Positions 25,448-34,656 of a DNA stretch of 64,000 nt are shown here, piece after piece. The stretch covers positions 1-64,000 of the forward strand of contig CAMVBJ010000007.1 in the NCBI GenBank assembly GCA_947165675.1. The letters run 5' to 3'. The notes beneath the pieces are model-generated. The model did not search any database. It saw nothing but the letters and a program-made list of their open reading frames with translations, and was not told the origin of the DNA. Source of the stretch: an uncultured Prevotellaceae bacterium. Lineage in GTDB: Bacteria; Bacteroidota; Bacteroidia; Bacteroidales; Muribaculaceae. The translations under genes were made by a program, and so were the position numbers. Each line of letters starts with the position of its first letter. Position 1 is the first letter of the stretch.

Positions 25448-26797
25448 TTAGGCGTTGGCTTGCTGGAACTTGAATCGTTGCATGATGATGACGGCGACGA
25501 CAAAGGCGACGAAGTCGCTGGCTGGCAGCGAGGCCCAAACGCCGTCCAGGCCCCATATCGATGAGAACAATAGCAGCGTGGGCAAGAGGAACAGCAGTTG
25601 GCGCGAGAGCGACATGAAGATGCTGATGCGCACCTTGCCGATGGTCTGGAAGAAGTTGGTCACCACTGCTTGATAGCCGATAACCGGGAAGACGAGCATG
25701 TTGATGCGGATGCCACGGATGGAGATGGCGATGAGGTCTTGATCGTCGGTGAACAGGCGTGTGCAAGGTCCAGGCAGCAGTTCGCCTATCACCCAGCCGA
25801 CAGTCATCGCCACGACCGAGGCGGTGATGGTGAGCTTGAGAACGTGCTTGACGCGATCCATGTTGCGCGCTCCGTAGTTATAACCTGCAATAGGCTGGAA
25901 ACCCTGACAGATGCCCATAATGACCATGAAAAAGATGAAACCCAGACGGTTGGCGATACTGTATGCACCAACGGCCAAGTCGCCACCATAGGTCATCAAG
26001 GCATTGTTCATGAAGATGGCAACCACACATCCCGTGAGCTGCATGGCAAACGGTGAAATGCCGATGCTGACGATGTCCTTGACAATGTTGCGGGCTGGCT
26101 TAAGGAAACGCCACTCCAGGTGCAAGAGTTCTCGCTGCCGGCTGAATTGCCACAATTGCCAGCACAGGACGATGGCCTGAGCGAGAATTGTCGCGATGGC
26201 GGCACCCTTGATGCCCATGTGCAGCGGCCAGATGAAGATGGGGTCGAGGATGGTATTGAGCACCACGGTGACAATGGTGGCTATCATTGCTTCGCGTGGC
26301 TTGCTGGCCGACCGCAGGGCTGCGTTCAGACCCAGATAGAGGTGGGTGATGACATTACCGACCAGCAGGATGAACATGTAATCGTGGGCATGGGGTAGCG
26401 TCTGCTCACTGGCACCGAAGAAGGTGAGGATGGGATCCAGGAAGATGATAGAGATGATGCCCACCACCAGGCCAAGGATGATGTTAAGGGCGACCATGTT
26501 GCCCAAGACATTGTTGGCCTTGTCATATTGGCGTTGTCCGAGTCGAAGAGACATTAAAGTGGCGCCGCCAACTCCGACGGCTGCACCGAATGCAGCGCCG
26601 ATGTTCATCAGCGGAAAGGAAATACCTAAGGCAGCCAGCGCCATCGGACCCACACCGTGGCCGATGAAAATGCTGTCCACCATGTTGTAGAGCGATGAGG
26701 CTGTCATCGCTATCACGCCAGGTAGCGCATATTGCCACAACAACTTGGCTACAGGCTGGGTGCCTAATGCCAGTGTTGCTTGCTTGTTATCTTTCAT
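25448..26797 (-). CDS. MATE family multidrug/organic cation efflux protein
   Basis: This 449-residue integral membrane protein has about 12 hydrophobic helices and the MATE fold's two halves. The first helices read LLWQYALPGVIAMTASSLYN and IGHGVGPMALAALGISFPLM, and the second half starts near residue 240. It would exchange Na+ or H+ for cationic or drug substrates across the inner membrane. The length matches the family. It is a single gene, converging on the GH97 gene, with the AAA/DUF4435 gene 48 bp upstream on the same strand. Confidence 0.9.
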   Translation of the reverse strand: MKDNKQATLALGTQPVAKLLWQYALPGVIAMTASSLYNMVDSIFIGHGVGPMALAALGISFPLMNIGAAFGAAVGVGGATLMSLRLGQRQYDKANNVLGNMVALNIILGLVVGIISIIFLDPILTFFGASEQTLPHAHDYMFILLVGNVITHLYLGLNAALRSASKPREAMIATIVTVVLNTILDPIFIWPLHMGIKGAAIATILAQAIVLCWQLWQFSRQRELLHLEWRFLKPARNIVKDIVSIGISPFAMQLTGCVVAIFMNNALMTYGGDLAVGAYSIANRLGFIFFMVIMGICQGFQPIAGYNYGARNMDRVKHVLKLTITASVVAMTVGWVIGELLPGPCTRLFTDDQDLIAISIRGIRINMLVFPVIGYQAVVTNFFQTIGKVRISIFMSLSRQLLFLLPTLLLFSSIWGLDGVWASLPASDFVAFVVAVIIMQRFKFQQANA

Positions 26798-26845
26798 GTT
26801 AGGGGTACAGGATTGACGGGAAAAACTGGGGAATTACATGGGGGT

Positions 26846-28411
26846 TCATTCGTTGAGTCCGAAACAGGCCTTGATGGCGGTGCGGATAGCGGTTGCCTCC
26901 TTGCTGCCTCCCTTGAGGATGTTGAGCACACCGCGGATGTAATCGTCCTTGCTCTTGAAGCCACAGAGGACGGCGACGTTGCTCTCGCCGATCATGAGCT
27001 TCTGGTTATAGACGCGAAGGATGCTGTCATAGTCCTTGTTGTCCTCATAGACATGAAACTCCCTGCACAACTGGTCATAGAGCCCGCGCGGGTTGATTTC
27101 GCTCACGAGCTCCACCATGTGGTTCTCGAGGGCATTGATGCTGGTGAACTTCATGTCGATGCGCAGTTCCACATCATGCTTGACACGGTGACGCACGTGC
27201 ATGAGAGCCTGTTGCTTAAGCTCGCGGGTGAACATCTCAATGACGCGCTTCTTGACCTTGGGAAAGACAATGTCCTCGTTGCGGCGCTTGTGGCGAGCAA
27301 CAGCGCGGATGACACCTTCGAGCATGAGGATGTTCTCGATCTCGGCCACGTTGGGGACGAGAATGTTTTTCTTGCGCAGATACTCGACTTCCTCGTCGCC
27401 ACGGCGATCGCGGTCCACAATGCCTCGGCTATCAAGCTGGTGGAAATTCTGCAAGTCGTTAAATGAACGTACGGTTTCGATGACTTTGTTGCAACTCCCC
27501 AATGGCTTGACCGTGTATTCCGGGAAAATGAGCGGATAGAGCCTGGAGTCAATGCTGTGCTTGTCGTCACCCTCAATAAAGAGTACGGGCTTGCGACTAC
27601 CCAACAAGTCGAGTAGCGCTGTGTCCAAGTCTCGACTGCTGGTCATGACCTCGTAGTCCCAGGCCAGAGCGTCAGGATCAAACTCCTTGACCCAAACGCA
27701 CTGGTTGTCGATGCGAGAACTTGCAAACTCAACATCGTGAGTGTTGTATATGAAGGTGCAGTCGGGGCGCATCTGCTCGAGAACGTTCCACAGTGTGCGC
27801 ATGATGCTGCTGTGGATGAACGTCTCGGGGTCATCGACCAGGATGGCGGCATCGGGCATGGCATAGAGTACCGCGCCGATGTAGTAGAGCACCGACTTCT
27901 CGCCGTCGCTGAGGCGCAGCAGTGGGTACTTGTCGTCATAGCCCTCGCTGGTGAACATTAGTTTGCCGTTCTCGCGCAGCACCTTGTTCTTGGGGAAGAC
28001 TTCCTGCCATTTCTTGACCGTGATATCAAGTTTGGTCTTGGGAAACTCGATCTGCTCGTCCATGAGCTGGTGGGCTTTGAAATTCATCAGTTCGCGGAAC
28101 TCGTCATTGAGCATGACATAGAACAGCTTATCAAACTCGGTCTCGGCCAGATTTTTCACCTGAGGATTAGCGGCGTTCATGCGGTTGAACAGATCCTCGA
28201 TGGAGCCTGGTAATGGCTTGGCGCTTGCGGTAGATGTGTATAAGGCCTTGAGCGCAGAAATGCGGTAGGCTTTGTCGCCGAGCTCCTCGACCAATGCTGA
28301 GCAGAAGCGGCTCTTGCCTGATCCATTGGCGCCGATGATGGTAATCTGCTTGGACTCGAGCAACACCTCGGGTTGCTTACCGTCCATCCTCTTGGGTAGT
28401 CTGATGTCCAT
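26846..28411 (-). CDS. AAA ATPase with DUF4435-like (toprim-type) domain
   Basis: This 521-residue protein has Walker A GANGSGKSRF near residues 29-38, the ABC-type signature LRLSDGEKSVLYY near residue 188 and Walker B AAILVDDPE near 210. A DUF4435-like C-terminal half starts near residue 285 (KPVLFIEGDDKHSIDSRLYP, GIVDRDRRGDEE), where acidic residues are arranged as in toprim nucleases. It resembles OLD-family nucleases and other defence ATPases. It has no partner gene nearby. The nuclease role is inferred from the family resemblance. Confidence 0.75.
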   Translation of the reverse strand: MDIRLPKRMDGKQPEVLLESKQITIIGANGSGKSRFCSALVEELGDKAYRISALKALYTSTASAKPLPGSIEDLFNRMNAANPQVKNLAETEFDKLFYVMLNDEFRELMNFKAHQLMDEQIEFPKTKLDITVKKWQEVFPKNKVLRENGKLMFTSEGYDDKYPLLRLSDGEKSVLYYIGAVLYAMPDAAILVDDPETFIHSSIMRTLWNVLEQMRPDCTFIYNTHDVEFASSRIDNQCVWVKEFDPDALAWDYEVMTSSRDLDTALLDLLGSRKPVLFIEGDDKHSIDSRLYPLIFPEYTVKPLGSCNKVIETVRSFNDLQNFHQLDSRGIVDRDRRGDEEVEYLRKKNILVPNVAEIENILMLEGVIRAVARHKRRNEDIVFPKVKKRVIEMFTRELKQQALMHVRHRVKHDVELRIDMKFTSINALENHMVELVSEINPRGLYDQLCREFHVYEDNKDYDSILRVYNQKLMIGESNVAVLCGFKSKDDYIRGVLNILKGGSKEATAIRTAIKACFGLNE

Positions 28412-28546
28412 AATCTCGATAGCGTTTTATGTTTTTAGAGGGTAAAATTAGGGATTTTTTTTATTAGTGCCAAGAATTTGCCCTTGAAAGTGCTGAAAAA
28501 GGTGTTTTTGGGCGGTTTTGTCATCCGCCTTATGCATTTTTATTGC

Positions 28547-28554
28547 TAATTTTG
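28547..28554 (+). promoter_or_regulatory. -7 promoter box of the permease
   Basis: TAATTTTG matches exactly. Its last base is only 10 nt before the ATG at 28564, so the transcript would have a very short leader or none. Confidence 0.45.
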
Positions 28555-28563
28555 TCGCTTGTT

Positions 28564-29805
28564 ATGATGGAATATGTCAATGCATTTGTTTCGATGCTTA
28601 ACGGTATGTCTCCTTACCTGCTGTTAGGCTTCTTGATTGCGGGTGTGCTTCACGCGTTTGTGCCGTCGTCGATATATAGCCGTTACTTGGCTGGCACAGG
28701 TCTGCGTTCGGTGTCCATGGCTGCGTTATTTGGCATTCCGTTGCCGCTGTGCTCGTGTGGTGTGCTTCCCACAGCTGTGGCCTTGCGTCGCAGTGGTGCC
28801 TCGCGTGCTGCCTCTACATCATTTCTCATCGCTACGCCTCAGACGGGTGTCGATAGCATTGCGGCGACTTACTCAATGATGGGTCTGCCATTTGCCATCT
28901 TGCGTCCTGTTGCTGCATTGGTGACATCGCTGATAGGAGGCCTTGCCGTGGGGCACTGGGAACGCAAGGGCGTTCTTGATGACGTGCGCGATGATGCTAA
29001 CTATGAGTTCAGTGAACTGCCCAAGGGCTTGTGGAACAAGATTATAGAGACATTGAAATATGGCTTCTTTGACATGATGCAGAGCATCGGTCGCTGGTTG
29101 TTAATAGGCCTCGTGGTGGCGACACTGATTACCGTGTTGTTGCCAGACGACTTCTTCTCTACCTATGCCCGCTGGCCGCTGTTGAACATGTTCATCATTG
29201 TGCTGGTGGCAGTGCCGATGTATGTGTGCGCCACAGGCTCCATCCCCATTGCCGCCGCCCTCATGCTCAAGGGCATGACTCCAGGTTGTGCGCTGGTATT
29301 GCTCATGGCTGGACCTGCTGCTAACTTGGCATCAATGTTTGTTGTGAACAAAGCCTTTGGTCGCAAGGCCACCATCATCTATTTATTGTCAATCATTGGC
29401 GGAGCGATGGGCTTTGGCGTGCTGGTGGATTACTGGCCTGGCCTGCGCGAGGTGTTTGTGAGTGCTCTACCGTGTCACGTGATGCATCACCACATGGCTG
29501 TGTCGTGGCTCAATACCGTTTGTAGCATTGCATTGCTTGGCATGATCATTGTGGCATTGGTTTCAAAATACTGGAATTCCTATCAAATCAAACATAATAA
29601 AACTACAGCAATGAAAGAATTTAAAGTAAAAGGCATGATGTGCGCCCATTGTAAGGCCAATGTTGAGAAGGGTCTGGCTGCACTCCCTGGTGTAGAGAAA
29701 GTAACTGTTGACCTTGCTAAAGGTACTGCACTGGTCGAAGGCACCGTCCCCGATAAGCTTGTCATCGATTGCATCGAGGACTTGGGCTACCAGTACGAAG
29801 CCTGA
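28564..29805 (+). CDS. SO_0444-type metal efflux permease fused to an HMA domain
   Basis: This protein of about 413 residues consists of a permease (residues 1-345) with 8 or so hydrophobic helices and the conserved PLPLCSCGVLP motif near residue 60. A heavy-metal-associated domain of about 68 residues follows (KGMMCAHCKANVEKGLAALP), with Cys-x-x-Cys at its start. It would bind and export Cu+ or a similar soft metal. The ATG at 28564 is preferred to an in-frame TTG that overlaps the promoter. The permease and HMA domain are often separate genes, so this fusion is noteworthy. Confidence 0.85.
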   Translation: MMEYVNAFVSMLNGMSPYLLLGFLIAGVLHAFVPSSIYSRYLAGTGLRSVSMAALFGIPLPLCSCGVLPTAVALRRSGASRAASTSFLIATPQTGVDSIAATYSMMGLPFAILRPVAALVTSLIGGLAVGHWERKGVLDDVRDDANYEFSELPKGLWNKIIETLKYGFFDMMQSIGRWLLIGLVVATLITVLLPDDFFSTYARWPLLNMFIIVLVAVPMYVCATGSIPIAAALMLKGMTPGCALVLLMAGPAANLASMFVVNKAFGRKATIIYLLSIIGGAMGFGVLVDYWPGLREVFVSALPCHVMHHHMAVSWLNTVCSIALLGMIIVALVSKYWNSYQIKHNKTTAMKEFKVKGMMCAHCKANVEKGLAALPGVEKVTVDLAKGTALVEGTVPDKLVIDCIEDLGYQYEA

Positions 29806-29824
29806 TATATTGGGCGAAGATTTG

Positions 29825-29910
29825 ATGGCGCTGTGTCATCATTGCGACTCAGTAATTTCCCGAAACAGGGTGGTTATTACTCTTGCAATGGAATGATGAC
29901 ACAGCGCCAT
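29825..29910. terminator. Long hairpin between convergent genes
   Basis: ATGGCGCTGTGTCATCATT (29825-29843) pairs perfectly with AATGATGACACAGCGCCAT (29892-29910), a 19-bp stem. The loop can form further arms (AGTAAT/ATTACT and CCC/GGG). TTTTTG follows. It probably ends transcription from both sides but is much longer than a usual terminator. Confidence 0.6.
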
Positions 29911-29935
29911 TTTTGTTGGTTGGCTGGCAAATTGA

Positions 29936-30706
29936 TTACTTGATGGCGGTGTAGATGGTGCAAACCCCTAAGGTTAAACGGCGGTAATGGGCGTCACGGA
30001 GGCCTGCATTACGCATCAACTGGAGCATGTCGTTGCCCTGTGGAACAGCGGCGACACTCTCGGGCAGGTAGCGGTAAGCGTTCTTGTCGCCACTCTTGAG
30101 GGACCCAAGCCATGGAATAATGTGCAGGGTGTAAAGGTCATAGAACCAGCGTATCACAGGTTGGGTGGGTGTGGATAGTTCCAGCACACACAACATGCCA
30201 CCAGGCTTGAGCACACGAGCCATTTCATTGTAGCCTTGTTGCAAGTGTTCGAAGTTGCGCACCCCGAAGGCCACTGTCACGGCATTGAAGGTTTCATCCG
30301 GCATGGGCAATGAGAGGCAGTCGCCTTGTTCAAAGCTGATTGTATCCTCATCCCCCTTGGCCTTGACCTTGCGTATGGCTTCGTCAAGCATACCTTGAGA
30401 CAAGTCGATTCCCGTGACATGCTCGGGGTGGAGTGAGTCGTTAAGCTGGATGGCAAAGTCACCTGTTCCCGTAGCTACATCAAGGATGTGGGCGGGACGC
30501 AGAGGTTTCAAACGCTTGACCGCAAGCCGCCTCCACCAGATGTCAATGCCGAGCGTCATGGCACGGTTCATAAAGTCATAGGCGGGTGCGATGCTGTCAA
30601 ACATCTGCCGCACCTGTTCGGTTTTTGCCGAGGAGCTGTCGCTGTAGGGGGTTACATGCTCGACCCTGTTGCTGTTGTTGCCGCTCGATGCGTTCGATGT
30701 GCTCAT
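29936..30706 (-). CDS. ubiE: Demethylmenaquinone/ubiquinone methyltransferase
   Basis: This 256-residue class I SAM methyltransferase has motif I LDVATGTGDFAIQL near residue 75 and the family motifs FNAVTVAFGVRNFEHLQQGY and EMARVLKPGGMLCVLELSTP. It makes menaquinone, the only quinone expected in anaerobic Bacteroidales, so its role is MenG. It overlaps the phoH-like gene by 4 bp (ATGA), so the two are co-transcribed. Confidence 0.93.
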   Translation of the reverse strand: MSTSNASSGNNSNRVEHVTPYSDSSSAKTEQVRQMFDSIAPAYDFMNRAMTLGIDIWWRRLAVKRLKPLRPAHILDVATGTGDFAIQLNDSLHPEHVTGIDLSQGMLDEAIRKVKAKGDEDTISFEQGDCLSLPMPDETFNAVTVAFGVRNFEHLQQGYNEMARVLKPGGMLCVLELSTPTQPVIRWFYDLYTLHIIPWLGSLKSGDKNAYRYLPESVAAVPQGNDMLQLMRNAGLRDAHYRRLTLGVCTIYTAIK

Positions 30707-31707
30707 GCTTGCTCGTCAAGTTGCTTATAGTCGTCGCGCCCCTCGCGGCGGTTAGGGTCGAACAACTTGTTCTCTTCCTGGAAGCGCTCGTATGCCTCAA
30801 CGATGCGTTGTACCAGCTGGTGGCGCACGATGTCCTTTTTCTCAAATTCCACCTTGCCGATGCCTTTAACGCCGTCAAGCACACGCAGGGCGTGGATGAG
30901 ACCACTGGTGACGCTGCGTGGCAAGTCAATCTGTGTGGTATCGCCTGTTACAATCATCTTGGAACCCATGCCCAGTCGTGTGAGGAACATCTTGATCTGG
31001 TGGGTCGTGGTGTTCTGAGCCTCGTCAAGCACGATGATGGCGTCATTGAGTGTGCGTCCACGCATGAAGGCCAAAGGAGCGATTTGGATAACATTGTTCT
31101 CCATGTACTCCTTGAGCTTGGCTTGGGGAATCATGTCCTCGAGTGCGTCATAGAGTGGTTGCAGGTATGGGTCAATCTTGTCCTTCATGTCGCCTGGGAG
31201 GAACCCCAACTTCTCACCCGCCTCGACAGCTGGACGCGAGAGAATAATCTTGCGAATCTCGCGGTTCTTCAATGCTCTCACGGCCAGTGCTACAGCCAGA
31301 TAGGTCTTGCCAGTTCCAGCAGGACCTAAAGCAAATGTCAAGTCGTTGTGCATGAATGTCTTGACAAGCAACTGCTGGTTGGGCGTGCGACCACTGATGG
31401 GCTTGCCGTTGACTCCATAGACGATGACGTCGTCCATCTTTAACTGCTTGGGTGGTGCGCCCTTGATGGTATCGATGATAACATCCTCGGGCAGGGTGTT
31501 ATAGGTCGCGCAATAGTCAGCTAAAGCATGGACCTTCTGCTCAAAGTCGGCCGTCTCGGCATCATCACCAATGACGGTGATGACGCTGCCCCGTGCTGCC
31601 ATGCGCAATTTGGGAAAAAGGTTACGGATGAGTTGTATGTTACTGTTATTCACCCCGTAGAATGTTACGGGATCCACGTTGTCGATGATAATGTGTCGTT
31701 CAATCAT
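30703..31707 (-). CDS. PhoH-like ATPase
   Basis: This 334-residue protein has the PhoH fold with Walker A GPAGTGKTYLAVA near residue 135 and Walker B IIVLDEAQNTTTHQIKMFLT near residue 235. A Thr/Asp-rich tail ends EGRDDYKQL. PhoH proteins bind ATP and probably remodel RNA; the exact role is unresolved. The ubiE gene follows with a 4-bp overlap. A promoter box lies at 31733-31740. Confidence 0.9.
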   Translation of the reverse strand: MIERHIIIDNVDPVTFYGVNNSNIQLIRNLFPKLRMAARGSVITVIGDDAETADFEQKVHALADYCATYNTLPEDVIIDTIKGAPPKQLKMDDVIVYGVNGKPISGRTPNQQLLVKTFMHNDLTFALGPAGTGKTYLAVALAVRALKNREIRKIILSRPAVEAGEKLGFLPGDMKDKIDPYLQPLYDALEDMIPQAKLKEYMENNVIQIAPLAFMRGRTLNDAIIVLDEAQNTTTHQIKMFLTRLGMGSKMIVTGDTTQIDLPRSVTSGLIHALRVLDGVKGIGKVEFEKKDIVRHQLVQRIVEAYERFQEENKLFDPNRREGRDDYKQLDEQA

Positions 31708-31732
31708 TCAATATCCTTAATGAAATCTACCA

Positions 31733-31740
31733 CAAAATTA
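31733..31740 (-). promoter_or_regulatory. -7 promoter box of the phoH-like/ubiE pair
   Basis: The minus strand reads TAATTTTG, an exact match, 26 nt upstream of the start at 31707. Confidence 0.5.
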
Positions 31741-31826
31741 CACAATTAATCTGTGCCCGCAACATTTGCCGCCACATTTTTTTGAATTGTTGTAGTCCAG
31801 ATGGGGCGTGGGTCAAAAAAAAAGTT

Positions 31827-31834
31827 TAATTTTG
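31827..31834 (+). promoter_or_regulatory. -7 promoter box of the RsmI-like gene
   Basis: TAATTTTG is an exact match, 36 nt before the ATG at 31870. It lies inside a longer open frame (31801) and so argues for the later start. Confidence 0.5.
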
Positions 31835-31869
31835 CAATTAAATTGAGACATTACATAGAGGTTGACAGA

Positions 31870-32586
31870 ATGGTCGAGGCTGGTTTATACTTGATTCCCT
31901 GTCAGTTGAGCGATGGGCCACTGGATGGGGTGTTGCCTGCGCACAATGTAGAAGTTGTGCGTGGCATTCGGCACTTTGTCGTCGAGAGCCTGAGGTCGGC
32001 ACGTCGATTCATCAAGAAATGTGACAGTGCTATCGATATTAATAGCCTTACTCTCGACGAGCTCAACGAGCATACTGATCTCAAGAATAGTGCCGCCATC
32101 GAGGCTCTGCTGGATCCCATTGACCGTGGTGAGGCCGTGGGTGTCATCAGCGATGCGGGCTGCCCGGCTGTTGCTGACCCGGGTGCCGACTTGGTAGCTA
32201 TAGCCCAACGACGTGGCTACAAGGTTATTCCGCTGGTGGGACCGTCAAGTATCTTGTTGAGTCTGATGGCTTCGGGCTTCAATGGTCAGCGATTTGCGTT
32301 CGAGGGATATCTGCCTGTTGATAGTCAGCCCCGTCAGGCACGTCTGCGGGAAATGGTGCGTCGCATCGAACGAGAGCGCCAGACACAGATCTTCATTGAG
32401 GCACCATACCGCAACAACCAGCTCATTGCCGATCTTGTGAACCACTTGCCTGCACGCATGAGGTTGTGTGTGGCAAGCGATATCACCGGCGAGAACCAGA
32501 GCATTATCACCCGCACAATGAAAGAATGGAAAGTGGCCAAGTATGATTATCATAAGATTCCCACCATTTTTCTGTTATTTGAATAA
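31870..32586 (+). CDS. RsmI-like tetrapyrrole-methylase-fold SAM methyltransferase
   Basis: This protein of about 238 residues starts at the ATG at 31870 (MVEAGLYLIPCQLSDGPLDG). It carries the RsmI family motifs VGVISDAGCPAVADPGADLV (near 95-114) and LVGPSSILLSLMASGFNGQR. RsmI 2'-O-methylates C1402 of 16S rRNA. This paralogue differs in its N-terminus, and Bacteroidales often carry a second, shorter copy, so its target may differ. It is followed 15 bp later by the MBL hydrolase gene. Confidence 0.8.
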   Translation: MVEAGLYLIPCQLSDGPLDGVLPAHNVEVVRGIRHFVVESLRSARRFIKKCDSAIDINSLTLDELNEHTDLKNSAAIEALLDPIDRGEAVGVISDAGCPAVADPGADLVAIAQRRGYKVIPLVGPSSILLSLMASGFNGQRFAFEGYLPVDSQPRQARLREMVRRIERERQTQIFIEAPYRNNQLIADLVNHLPARMRLCVASDITGENQSIITRTMKEWKVAKYDYHKIPTIFLLFE

Positions 32587-32601
32587 CCCGCACTACACAA
32601 T

Positions 32602-33627
32602 ATGCCAGGACACAAATATAAAGGATATATTAACGCTGGACGTCCGTTGAAGATTTCATTTGACGTGGATGGAAGCGACACGCCAGAGGCACTGGAGCCG
32701 GAAGCGGTGCCTCAGCCCGCAGTTGCCTCATACAGGGGTAAGGGCTTGTGCTTTATGAGCCTGAGCAGTGGCAGTAGTGGGAATTGTGCCTACTTGGGGA
32801 CCCCGCGTGGTGGCATCCTCATTGATGCTGGTATTAGGGAACCCGTTAAGTATCACCGCAAGAAAAAGAATCCCGATCGTCAGGATGTCCCCACACTGGA
32901 TCAAGCCTTTGCCGAACTTGAGCGCAACGGCATCAGCCGCGACATGATCAAGGGCGTCTTGCTCACCCATGCCCATCAGGATCACATGCGTTGCTTGTAT
33001 GCGGCTGTGAGTGCTTGCCATTGCAGTGTCTATTGTACAATGGGCGTTATGGCTCAGATGTTGCAGCGTTGCCGCATCAGAAGCCGCATTCGTGATCACC
33101 ATGTGCCTATTTTCAAGGAGATACCTTTCCGCATTATGGATATGGAGATTACCGCATTTGAGACGTTGCACGATGTCAAGAGTGTGGGATTCAGTATCGA
33201 ATTTGAGGGCGAGCGCTTTGTCGTGGCGACTGATATGGGTGTCATTACAGAGCGGGCCGCCCACTATATGGCTCAGGCCAACTACCTGATGATTGAGTGC
33301 AACTATGACCGGCAGATGCTGTTGAGTGGCCGATATCCCCAGATGCTCAAGGATCGTGTGATGAGCGAAAAGGGGCACCTCGACAATGAGGTGTCGGCGC
33401 GGTTTGTCGCTGATCATTATCATGACGGATTGCAGCATGTGTTCCTGTGCCATCTGAGTAAAGACAATAATACCGAGGACATCGCCCTCGGTACCATGCG
33501 TGATGCGCTTGAAGCTCGCGGACTCAGCGTCGGCGACGGTTCCAATAATGTCTCCCAGCGCGACCGTGACGTCCAGATCTACGCTTTGCCCCGCTATACC
33601 TCGTCTTCTTGGTTCGTTTTGGCGTAA
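32602..33627 (+). CDS. Metallo-beta-lactamase fold hydrolase (YycJ/WalJ-like)
   Basis: This 341-residue protein has a basic N-terminal extension (about 50 residues), then the MBL fold with SLSSGSSGNCAYL and the metal motif THAHQDH near residue 120. Further metal ligands are in VATDMGV, ECNYD and HVFLCHLSKDN. The YycJ group are predicted 5' exonuclease/nuclease-like hydrolases. It follows the RsmI-like gene in an operon. Its last ~104 bp overlap the convergent downstream gene. Confidence 0.85.
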   Translation: MPGHKYKGYINAGRPLKISFDVDGSDTPEALEPEAVPQPAVASYRGKGLCFMSLSSGSSGNCAYLGTPRGGILIDAGIREPVKYHRKKKNPDRQDVPTLDQAFAELERNGISRDMIKGVLLTHAHQDHMRCLYAAVSACHCSVYCTMGVMAQMLQRCRIRSRIRDHHVPIFKEIPFRIMDMEITAFETLHDVKSVGFSIEFEGERFVVATDMGVITERAAHYMAQANYLMIECNYDRQMLLSGRYPQMLKDRVMSEKGHLDNEVSARFVADHYHDGLQHVFLCHLSKDNNTEDIALGTMRDALEARGLSVGDGSNNVSQRDRDVQIYALPRYTSSSWFVLA

Positions 33628-34654
33628 TTGTTTTCTTGGAAGTGGCAACCTGATTAGTTGTGCGGTTATTTACGACAGGTGTTGTAGCTGCACGCGGGTT
33701 GATGGATTCAGGCTCGGGATTCTCCTTGTAAATCCAGAAGCCATCGTTGTTTTCCACCAGCAACTGGAAGTCCTTGGTCAAGAAATCTTTCAGCTTGTCA
33801 TAGTCTAACAAAATGTCGATGGGACTGCTCGAAATGGAGCCCTGCTTGAATTGGAATATGATTCCCTTCTTACGGCAGCACACCTCGGCGGGCACGTTGA
33901 GTGCGTGTTGCAGCTGGTTGTCTTCGCTGCGGCCCTTGTTGAGTTCGTCAATCTTCTTGTTAATGACCTTGAGCAACTTGTTTTCCTTGTCAAGGTCGGT
34001 CATGAGGATGTCGAGTCGAGACAACACACGGCGGTTTAATCGGTCATAGTGGATGAAGGAGGAGTTCTCGCTTGTTGCGGTGCCATTGTACTCGACTTTG
34101 TCGATTTCCATGACCAGCAACCGCTGTGAAGTCATGTAGGGATAGACGAGAACTTGGCTGATGTTGCCATAGACGGGATAGGTCCTGGGAGCCTCGACGA
34201 CCTTGTGATACTCGTCATCGCTCAAGGGCTTATTGAAATTGGGCGAGTTCAGATAGACGTATCGGGCATCTTTCAGACTGCCCTGGCTGTTGCCAAAAGC
34301 CTTCTTGATCAGCTCCTTATTGAGTGACTCAAACTCAGCATCGCCATTGATCTTCTTGGGCCAGCGCACCTTGACGTGCTTGATGCTGGTATAGTAGGAG
34401 GTCTCGTCACCCTTGATGTTGGGCGTGTTGGCAATGTAATAATAGGTGTTGTGCTGAATCTTGTCAAACACGTCGGCCTGCGAAGCGGTGGTCACGGTAT
34501 CTGCCATAGCGATAACCTCGGTGGAGTCCCGCTGGTCAAACAAGTTCTGGCTCTTGCCGCTGGCCTCGATGCGGCGTGACAAATACCAGCCTGCTGCCAC
34601 CATGTCGATGATGGTGAGCAGGATGATGACGATAATGAGGTTCTTTTTGGTCAT
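33524..34654 (-). CDS. Single-pass membrane protein with RsiV/DUF3298-like domain
   Basis: This 376-residue protein has one N-terminal membrane helix (LIIVIILLTIIDMVAAGWYL). The exported part resembles the DUF3298/RsiV C-terminal fold (VYGNISQVLVYPYMTSQRLL, ISSSPIDILLDYDKLKDFLT). The last ~45 residues are very basic (PKRTKKTRYSGAKRRSGRHG, then Arg-rich). This basic tail is read from DNA that also encodes the end of the MBL gene on the other strand, so it may be a late extension. It lies 2 bp after ispH. Function unknown. Confidence 0.65.
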   Translation of the reverse strand: MTKKNLIIVIILLTIIDMVAAGWYLSRRIEASGKSQNLFDQRDSTEVIAMADTVTTASQADVFDKIQHNTYYYIANTPNIKGDETSYYTSIKHVKVRWPKKINGDAEFESLNKELIKKAFGNSQGSLKDARYVYLNSPNFNKPLSDDEYHKVVEAPRTYPVYGNISQVLVYPYMTSQRLLVMEIDKVEYNGTATSENSSFIHYDRLNRRVLSRLDILMTDLDKENKLLKVINKKIDELNKGRSEDNQLQHALNVPAEVCCRKKGIIFQFKQGSISSSPIDILLDYDKLKDFLTKDFQLLVENNDGFWIYKENPEPESINPRAATTPVVNNRTTNQVATSKKTITPKRTKKTRYSGAKRRSGRHGRAGRHYWNRRRR

Positions 34655-34656
34655 TT

